A program made the position numbers and the translations under genes. Source: Pseudomonadota bacterium (GTDB lineage Bacteria > Pseudomonadota > Alphaproteobacteria > Rickettsiales > RGZB01). From it: DNA of 52,109 bases. The stretch covers positions 1-52,109 of the forward strand of contig RGZB01000012.1 in assembly GCA_010031735.1 (NCBI GenBank). Reading direction: 5' to 3'. Each line of letters begins with the position of its first letter. The first letter of the stretch is position 1. Positions 46,778 through 52,109 of this stretch are shown here, piece after piece. Under the pieces are notes generated by a model. That model made no database searches. It worked only from the letters and a program-made list of their open reading frames with translations, and had not been told where the DNA came from.

Positions 46778-47146
46778 CTAAGCCCCACAGACTTTCTTGA
46801 CCACTTCAACCAGCTTTTCGGGATTGAAGGGTTTTACGATCCACCCGGTGGCACCTGCCGCTTTGCCCTCCCCTTTTTTGCTATCGTCCGCCTCGGTGGT
46901 GAGCATCAGGATGGGAGTGAATTTATGTTCCGGCGATTGGCGTAGTTGTCGGATCAACTCCAAGCCGTTCATATTCGGCATATTGAGATCCGTGATGATG
47001 ATATCGACCTTGCTTGAGCCCAGCACCGTTAAGGCATGTTTGCCATCTTCGGCTTCCATCACTTCATAGCCTGCACTCTTCAGCGTGAACGACACCATGT
47101 CGCGCATGGTCTTTGAATCGTCGACGGTCAGGGCCTTCTTACTCAT
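46778..47146 (-). CDS. cheY: Chemotaxis response regulator CheY
   Basis: 122 residues from ATG 47146, in ATGA overlap with the upstream STAS gene. The frame is open further upstream but the extension is not protein-like. Receiver with D9/D10, D53 (IIITDLNMPNMNG), T in MLTTEADD, and K in VKPFNPEKL. It controls the flagellar motor when phosphorylated by CheA. Confidence 0.96.
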   Translation of the reverse strand: MSKKALTVDDSKTMRDMVSFTLKSAGYEVMEAEDGKHALTVLGSSKVDIIITDLNMPNMNGLELIRQLRQSPEHKFTPILMLTTEADDSKKGEGKAAGATGWIVKPFNPEKLVEVVKKVCGA

Positions 47147-47442
47147 GCCGCACTCCACTCTTTGAGATTCCTGGAAAACCCGAGATCGGTGAATGCGAGC
47201 GAGAACACAACCGTTGGCGATGTAATCTTCAGTGCACCACCAGACGCCGTAAGATATTTGGCAAGCGAGAGGATGATCTGCACGCACGGTGTGGTGAGCC
47301 GCTCAACCTTGGATGCATCAAGCGTGATATGTGTTGTCCGCTCGGAGAGTTTCTTGATCTCCTCATAGAATGACTCCACTGCACGGATATCGAGTTGCGC
47401 GGGAAGTACATGCTCAGAAAATGCTACCTGCTTATTTTCCAT
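47143..47442 (-). CDS. STAS-domain protein lacking the phospho-serine, first gene of the che operon
   Basis: 99 residues from ATG 47442, preceded by AAGGAAACAG; the frame extends 23 codons upstream without an RBS. Single STAS fold: VLPAQLDIRAVESFYEEI, HITLDASKVERLTTPCVQIILSLAKYL, GALKITSPTVVFSLAFTDLG. Where RsbV-like antagonists carry Asp-Ser, this has Thr-Thr-Pro-Cys, so classical phosphorylation is doubtful. STAS genes ahead of cheY-cheA are known in alphaproteobacterial clusters. The 289 nt upstream (47443-47731) contain no gene; they must hold the operon promoter, but I see no strong consensus on the minus strand. Confidence 0.88.
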   Translation of the reverse strand: MENKQVAFSEHVLPAQLDIRAVESFYEEIKKLSERTTHITLDASKVERLTTPCVQIILSLAKYLTASGGALKITSPTVVFSLAFTDLGFSRNLKEWSAA

Positions 47443-47671
47443 TTCTGTTTCCTTGAAATGCACACGCTTAGGTTGTATTAAAGCAATACACTCAGCTAAA
47501 ATAAATTTCAACCTCTACGTGCATAAATTTTATATCTTTTTGATATTTTGTGAGATTTCTGCGGATATAAAAAATATAATTCCATCTATTTCTACTCAAA
47601 GTTGATTCATTTCGAGACACACGACAAACTTTGCGCCGAACAAACCGAGCGGTCACTTCCTACGCTTGTGA

Positions 47672-47700
47672 TTGCAAATTACCTTGGTTGTCGGTAGCAT
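47672..47700 (+). promoter_or_regulatory. Candidate promoter of the dioxygenase gene
   Basis: TTGCAA (47672-47677), 17-nt spacer, TAGCAT (47695-47700), about 31 nt ahead of the ATG. Four of six bases match at each box, with the optimal spacing. Confidence 0.35.
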
Positions 47701-47731
47701 GAGTTACTTTGAAAAATAACATCGGGTCGCT

Positions 47732-48451
47732 ATGCGTCTTTTCTCCCTCCGCGTCTTAGTCACAAGCCTCGCCCTCAGCCTCGTACTTTCGCTTACCCTC
47801 AAGAGCGGTGCTGTTAGCGCCGCAGCGCCGGATATGTATGACGATGACGTACTCGTCGATTGCAAGCCGACACTCGAAGTGAAAGATATCACCTACTATC
47901 CAGGCCCGGACGATATCGGCCGCACCAACAACCTTCGCCGTAAAACCGGTATCGCTGTCGTGGCGAAAGGTGAGCCGATCTATGTCGTGGGCCGCGTCGT
48001 AGATAAAGATTGCGTGCCGATCTCTGATGCGCGCGTGGAGATGTGGCAGGCGAATACGTTTGGTAAATACAGTCATCCGGCCGATAAATCCGACAATCTG
48101 AAGGATGACAATTTCATCGGCTCCGGTTTCACGAAAACCGATAACCTCGGCCAGTTCACCTTCCTCACCATCTTCCCGGGTTCGAAGGATGATAAATCCG
48201 CCCCGCGTGTACATTTCCGTGTGCAACACCCGGAATTCAAAGAGGTCTATACCGAGATGTATTTCCCGGAACAGGAAAAGAACTACAAGGATGAAGCGCT
48301 CTCCAAAGACAAATCCCGCCTCGATGCACTCTCTGCTAAAGTGAAGTTCGAGAGCCGCGAAGGTCAATACCGTGTCGAGCGTATCGACGGCGACATGGTC
48401 TATCACTTCGTCATCACGATGGACGGCAAGAACCGCTTCCGCCGTTACTAG
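47732..48451 (+). CDS. Exported intradiol ring-cleavage dioxygenase-like protein
   Basis: 239 residues. Signal peptide ~1-31 (TSLALSLVLSLTLKSGAVSA). The body is the protocatechuate-dioxygenase beta-sandwich: YVVGRVVDKDCVPISDARVEMWQAN, FGKYSHPADK, DNLGQFTFLTIFPG, PRVHFRVQHPEF and YTEMYFPEQ. Fe(III) ligands of the family (two Tyr, two His) have candidates in GKYSH, TEMYF and VHFRVQH. Normal enzymes are cytosolic, so an exported form is unusual but known in some lineages. No aromatic-degradation genes are nearby; the substrate is unknown. Confidence 0.87.
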   Translation: MRLFSLRVLVTSLALSLVLSLTLKSGAVSAAAPDMYDDDVLVDCKPTLEVKDITYYPGPDDIGRTNNLRRKTGIAVVAKGEPIYVVGRVVDKDCVPISDARVEMWQANTFGKYSHPADKSDNLKDDNFIGSGFTKTDNLGQFTFLTIFPGSKDDKSAPRVHFRVQHPEFKEVYTEMYFPEQEKNYKDEALSKDKSRLDALSAKVKFESREGQYRVERIDGDMVYHFVITMDGKNRFRRY

Positions 48452-48461
48452 TTTGTGTTAA

Positions 48462-50333
48462 GTGGCTGCTAACCTCCTCCTCAGTGTCCAGGATGCCTAT
48501 GTCACGTTCGGCGGAAAGCCGCTGTTCGATGGACTTTCGTTCAACATCCACGAAGGCGACAAGATCTGCCTGATCGGCAAGAACGGTGCCGGCAAAACGA
48601 CACTCATGCAGCTCATCACCGGCGAACGCGAACTCGATGGCGGCAAGCGCCTGCAGCATCCGGGTGTCACGATCGGCTACCTCCCGCAGGAAATCTATCC
48701 CGATAAAGACCAGACGGTCGAAGCCTTCATCCTAGCCGCCGTGCCCAAAGACCGCGAGGGCGAAGACCATACCTACAAGGTGCAGATGGTGATGGGCCCG
48801 CTCGAACTCCATGGCAGCGATAAGATGGGCACATTATCCGGTGGCCAGCTTCGCCGCGCAGCCTTAGCGCGCGCACTGGTGGAAGATCCGGATATCCTGC
48901 TCCTCGATGAACCGACGAACCATCTGGACTTAGTGGGCATCGAATGGCTCGAAGAGTTTTTGAACGCCTATCGCGGCACGCTCATCTGTGTCAGCCACGA
49001 CCGCACCTTCCTCTCCAACATCTCCGATAAAGTCTTCTGGCTCGACCGTAGCCGTGTACGGGTGTGCCCGCGCGGTTTCGCATATTTCGAGGAATGGTCC
49101 GCGATGCTCTTAGAGCAGGAAGCGCGCGAGCTCGAAAACCGCAGCAAGATCGTGGCACAGGAAGTGGCGTGGGCGAGCCAGGGTGTGAAGGCACGCCGCA
49201 AACGGAACATCCGCCGCCTGGAGCAAGTGAGCATCATGCGCGAGCAGCTGAAGGCCGACCAAAGCCAGTATAACCGCCTGATCCGCAAGATCGAAGTCAC
49301 CCCGATGAAGGAACTCGAAGTCTCCTCGCATGTCGTCGCCGAATTCTATAAGGTCGGAAAATATTTTGAAACAGCGGGTGGCAAGAAAACCATTTTGGAT
49401 GGTTTCAGCCTGCGCGTGGTGCGCGGCGACCGGATTGGACTCCTCGGCCGCAACGGCTCCGGCAAAACCACGTTCCTGCGTTTGCTCCTCGGTGAGATCG
49501 AACCGGATGCCGGCAAGGTAAAGCTCGCACGCAATGTGGAGATTTCGTATTTCGACCAAAAGCGCCAGGAGCTCGACCCGAAGAAATCGCTCCGCGAAAC
49601 GCTCTGCCCGAAAGGCAATGACTATGTCGATGTCGCCGGCAAACCGCGCCATGTGTATGGCTATCTGCAGGATTTCATGTTCGACCCGAAAGACGCACAT
49701 AACCTGGTCGGCACACTCTCGGGTGGCCAGCGAAATCGCTTGATGCTCGCCAAAGTGCTCGCGACTCCCGGCAACTTCCTGATCTTGGATGAACCGACGA
49801 ACGACCTCGATATGGATACGCTCGATATGCTCGAGGAGATTTTGGCGAAATATACGGGCACGCTCATCGTGGTCAGTCACGACCGCGACTTCCTCGACCA
49901 GACCGTCACTTCCACCCTCGCCTTCGAAGGGGGCGGCAAGGTGGAGAGTGTCATCGGCGGATATACGGATTATCTGGAAGCGACGGGAAAGAAAAAGCCC
50001 GCTACACCAAAGCCGGAGAAAGTGGAGAAGAAGGAAAAGGCACCGAAGGCCTTCGTGCTGCCGAAGAGTTCGAGCGCGCCGGAACCGAAAGGCCGCCGCC
50101 TCAGCAACAAAGAGCAATATGAGCTGAAGCACCTGCCGCAGAAAATCAAAACACTCACCGACGAAGTAAACGACCTGCACCGCCAGCTCGAAGACGCCGA
50201 CCTCTACATGAAACACCCCGAGATGTTCGACCGCGCCTCCCGCCGTGTCGCCCGCGCCCAGGAAGAGCTGGAAGCTGCGGAGTTGTTATGGTTGGAGTTG
50301 GAGGAAATCAGAGAAGCAAGCGGGCAGGATTAA
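48462..50333 (+). CDS. uup: ABC-F family ATPase (Uup type)
   Basis: 623 residues with two ABC modules and no TM. ABC1: LIGKNGAGKTTLM, signature LSGGQLRRAALARAL, Walker B ILLLDEPTNHLD. Interdomain linker ~240-300, rich in Arg/Gln. ABC2: LLGRNGSGKTTFL, TLSGGQRNRLMLAK, FLILDEPTNDLD. A Lys/Pro-rich segment (~510-540) and a C-terminal coiled coil (~555-620) match Uup, a ribosome- and DNA-associated ABC-F member. The start is a GTG at 48462 ten nucleotides after the previous stop, with no clear RBS; the N-terminus fits the family. Confidence 0.92.
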   Translation: MAANLLLSVQDAYVTFGGKPLFDGLSFNIHEGDKICLIGKNGAGKTTLMQLITGERELDGGKRLQHPGVTIGYLPQEIYPDKDQTVEAFILAAVPKDREGEDHTYKVQMVMGPLELHGSDKMGTLSGGQLRRAALARALVEDPDILLLDEPTNHLDLVGIEWLEEFLNAYRGTLICVSHDRTFLSNISDKVFWLDRSRVRVCPRGFAYFEEWSAMLLEQEARELENRSKIVAQEVAWASQGVKARRKRNIRRLEQVSIMREQLKADQSQYNRLIRKIEVTPMKELEVSSHVVAEFYKVGKYFETAGGKKTILDGFSLRVVRGDRIGLLGRNGSGKTTFLRLLLGEIEPDAGKVKLARNVEISYFDQKRQELDPKKSLRETLCPKGNDYVDVAGKPRHVYGYLQDFMFDPKDAHNLVGTLSGGQRNRLMLAKVLATPGNFLILDEPTNDLDMDTLDMLEEILAKYTGTLIVVSHDRDFLDQTVTSTLAFEGGGKVESVIGGYTDYLEATGKKKPATPKPEKVEKKEKAPKAFVLPKSSSAPEPKGRRLSNKEQYELKHLPQKIKTLTDEVNDLHRQLEDADLYMKHPEMFDRASRRVARAQEELEAAELLWLELEEIREASGQD

Positions 50334-50339
50334 AAGCCG

Positions 50340-51086
50340 TTAATGGTAGCGCTTTGATTTTTTTTCGGATAATGCGAAGCGCAACGATTCCACACGGAGA
50401 TGCTGGAAAAGCACCAGATAACAGCCAAAGGAGACAAAAAATTCAGCGACTTCCTGAATATACGCCCCCGCTCGATCCCAACGAGTTATGATATCGTAAT
50501 AAAAAACGAAGTAACAGACGGCGCTTAGGAAATACGGCGTGTAGCGGAACGGTATGACGAATAAATCAACTCTCACCACCTGCATCAATTCTTTGAGCCA
50601 TCTTACCTGTACGCGCGAGAGCATACGGTATAGTAAACCAGAAAACACGCCGTAGCTGCCAATCACCAAATGGACATACCGGTTTTTAATACCGGAAATA
50701 TTATGCAGGTTAAACTCCTGCTGTTTGTTGTGCGCTAGCATCCATGGGGGTGTGGGATATTGGAATATGCGCTGTCCCCAACTCAATTCCTCCATCGCAA
50801 TAAAGAAAAAGAACGCCACGCCGACAGCAAATAAGAAAGCAGTTTCTTTTTGGTTATGGCTATAGAAAAGGCGGCAGAGATACACACATAAAGTGGCCGA
50901 AAGCAGATCAAAGGCGAATTGCATGGTCTCTAAACCGCCATCTTCACTTGCAATATAAGCGAACCTACTGATGTTAGCCGTCATCAGGTAACAGGAGAGT
51001 AACACCGTTAAGATAACGAATACCAGATGGGGTATCATCGCTATCGCCTCGCGTAGAGTGAAGAAGCGATAGAGCTTAGACTTCAT
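50340..51086 (-). CDS. Polytopic membrane protein with EELSWGQ motif, function unknown
   Basis: 248 residues from ATG 51086 (AGAGAG upstream; a TTG five codons earlier is less likely). Six to seven TM segments. The first loop carries AMEELSWGQRIFQYPTPPW followed by NKQQEFNLHN. I have met this E-E-x-S-W-G-Q ... E-x-N-L-H-N pattern in uncharacterised bacterial membrane proteins, but I know no function. It is convergent with uup (6-nt gap between stops) and lies 20 nt downstream of fumC on the same strand. Confidence 0.8.
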   Translation of the reverse strand: MKSKLYRFFTLREAIAMIPHLVFVILTVLLSCYLMTANISRFAYIASEDGGLETMQFAFDLLSATLCVYLCRLFYSHNQKETAFLFAVGVAFFFFIAMEELSWGQRIFQYPTPPWMLAHNKQQEFNLHNISGIKNRYVHLVIGSYGVFSGLLYRMLSRVQVRWLKELMQVVRVDLFVIPFRYTPYFLSAVCYFVFYYDIITRWDRAGAYIQEVAEFFVSFGCYLVLFQHLRVESLRFALSEKKSKRYH

Positions 51087-51106
51087 ACCATCTCTCTGCA
51101 AATGAA

Positions 51107-51736
51107 TTAATCCCTAGGTTTCACCATCTGTTCCGGTTTCACCCATTTGGTGAATTGCTCGTCGGTGAGGAGCTTCAGCTCGATCGCGGCTTGCTTGAGG
51201 GTTTTGTTCTCTTTATGCGCTTTCTTCGCGATCTTGGCCGCGTTATCGTAACCGATATACGGATTGAGAGCCGTCACTAACATCAGTGATTCATCGCGGA
51301 GACGCGTGATGCGCGCCTTGTCCGCCTTGATGCCGGAAACGCAGTTATCGGTGAAGCTCACCGCCGAATCCGCGAGCAATTTGATCGATTGCAGCAGGTT
51401 ATAGATCATCACCGGTTTGAATACGTTCAGCTCAAAGTGACCATTGGAACCCGCGACCGTGACGGTCACGTGGTTGCCCATCACTTGCGTGCACACCATG
51501 GTGAGCGCTTCGCACTGCGTCGGGTTCACTTTACCCGGCATGATGGAAGAACCCGGCTCGTTCTCCGGCAGGATGATCTCGCCGAAGCCGCAGCGCGGGC
51601 CGGAGCCGAGCAGGCGGATATCGTTCGCGATCTTCATGAGGCTGACCGCGAGCACGTTCATCGCGCCCGAGGCTTCCACGATCGCATCGTGCGACGCGAG
51701 CGCCTCGAATTTATTCTCGGCGGTGACGAACGGCAG
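51107..51736 (-). CDS. fumC: Fumarase class II, C-terminal part only, broken at 51736
   Basis: About 210 C-terminal residues of FumC. They contain [13 protein letters not shown], the conserved signature [17 protein letters not shown] (with the catalytic Ser loop), [32 protein letters not shown] and the C-terminus KPEQMVKP. Family proteins have about 460 residues, so roughly 250 are missing. The homology stops exactly where TGLPFVTA should continue to the N-terminus: the frame runs on to 52093 but encodes Arg/Gly-rich nonsense. It forms fumarate hydratase of the TCA cycle when intact. Confidence 0.92.
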   Translation of the reverse strand: MPFVTAENKFEALASHDAIVEASGAMNVLAVSLMKIANDIRLLGSGPRCGFGEIILPENEPGSSIMPGKVNPTQCEALTMVCTQVMGNHVTVTVAGSNGHFELNVFKPVMIYNLLQSIKLLADSAVSFTDNCVSGIKADKARITRLRDESLMLVTALNPYIGYDNAAKIAKKAHKENKTLKQAAIELKLLTDEQFTKWVKPEQMVKPRD

Positions 51737-52109
51737 GACGGCCGGACGGCCCGACTGGCGAGCACGCTGAAACGCACGGACGACGGCTCCATCGGTGGCT
51801 GAATGCGCCATGGGAGGACCATCGTAGGGCGGATTCCCGGACCACGGCCGATGGTTCGGTGCCGCGGAATGCGTATACAAGGGGGCATGAAGAACGTCTC
51901 CACCGGCACCGGACTCCTCGCCCTCGGACTCGGCATCGCGGCCTTCCCCGCGATCAGCCGCCTTGCCGCTCCTGCGCAGGCCGCATCGCCCGCGCTCGGC
52001 GCCTCGGCCATCGTCGCGGCGGCGCAGGCGCAGGCCGTGCCGACCGTCACGTGGCGCGGCGTGACCCAGCAGGGCCAGTACACGTTCTATCACCGGCTCT
52101 GGTCGGACG
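51737..52109. other. High-GC segment foreign to the rest of the window
   Basis: GC rises sharply right of 51736, and codon use and gene orientation no longer fit. It begins in the middle of fumC. 51737-51886 might hold the end of another plus-strand gene (stop at 51802) but nothing is recognisable. Either an assembly join between two genomes or a real rearrangement. Confidence 0.7.
51887..52109 (+). CDS. N-terminal part of an exported protein, cut by window end
   Basis: ATG 51887 follows AAGGGGG. 74 residues are visible: a signal peptide ([16 protein letters not shown], then [16 protein letters not shown]) and the start of a mature part ([22 protein letters not shown]). GC-rich third positions differ from all other genes here. 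No family recognised. The organism of origin is probably not the one of the rest of the window. Confidence 0.55.
   Translation, partial: MKNVSTGTGLLALGLGIAAFPAISRLAAPAQAASPALGASAIVAAAQAQAVPTVTWRGVTQQGQYTFYHRLWSD

Noticed and set aside
47147-47287. 47-codon N-terminal extension of cheY
   Set aside because: It lies inside the STAS gene, encodes no receiver sequence, and the ATGA-coupled ATG at 47146 fits CheY exactly.
47443-47731. Minus-strand promoter for the che operon (TTGAAA near 47506-47511)
   Set aside because: Only poor -10 matches at allowed spacing; the region is simply AT-rich, so no specific promoter is claimed.
49110-50216. Long minus-strand open frame (368 codons) opposite uup
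   Set aside because: Mirror of the strongly biased uup codons; no start signal and no recognisable motif.
51737-52093. Fumarase frame continuing to 52093
   Set aside because: Arg/Gly-rich translation with no FumC similarity; the frame is open only because of high GC.

Overview
The window reads as a segment of a motile, Gram-negative alphaproteobacterium-like genome. This rests on gene content and order (eno next to an ftsB-type gene, rsmI-yraN, a Zur/ZnuD-type zinc system, a CheD-containing chemotaxis operon, sigma-54-type control of hook genes) and on moderate, even GC over most of its length. The genus cannot be told from the sequence alone. The last ~370 bases have very high GC and break a fumarase gene at a conserved site, so they probably come from another genome (chimeric join) or a rearrangement.

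Layout. 1-2586: a CHASE8-type sensor kinase and a receiver-ATPase protein (cut by the window edge). 2741-5047: oxyR, divergent from a new 59-residue ORF, ahpC and ahpD, with an OxyR-like operator between. 5095-7252: a receiver protein and a REC-GGDEF-EAL protein with a degenerate GGDEF half. 7385-11110: endonuclease V, small membrane, EF-hand and secreted proteins, a DODA-type dioxygenase and an FMN reductase. 11187-14802: a 3.5-kb zinc-uptake islet (tonB, znuD-like receptor, zur, Zur box) between an intact tRNA-Arg(UCU) and a 46-bp direct repeat of that tRNA's 3' half. No integrase lies inside, and a second tRNA-derived 3' half sits near the same end. 14860-26621: housekeeping genes (ftsB, eno, dolP-like, yraN, rsmI, LpoA-like, hemW, rdgB, rph, grpE, clpB). 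26831-31603: sigma-54 promoter, fliK, flgD, flgE, terminator. 31673-35013: polyprenyl-phosphate sugar transferase, WbpM-type dehydratase, small K+-channel-like protein. 35014-47442: one tightly packed minus-strand operon of twelve genes, read as STAS-cheY-cheA-cheW-mcp-cheR-cheD-cheB-soluble MCP-like-STAS-RsbW-like-RsbU-like. 47732-51086: exported intradiol dioxygenase, Uup-type ABC-F ATPase, a membrane protein. 51107-51736: 3' part of fumC, then the foreign-looking end.

How the parts work together. The chemotaxis operon couples a classical CheA/CheY core to a partner-switching module (phosphatase, anti-sigma-like kinase, STAS antagonist), and another RsbW-like ATPase is fused to a receiver at the left edge. 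Flagellar hook genes and surface-glycan genes lie beside this operon. The oxyR and zur regions are each self-contained divergent regulator/target units with recognisable operators.

Most worth following up: the integrase-less tRNA-bounded zinc islet with its second tRNA scar; the 59-residue cysteine-containing ORF in the oxyR-ahpC unit; the second 59-residue ORF with a TTG start; the FlgD with an adhesin-like tail; and the chemotaxis/partner-switch operon.
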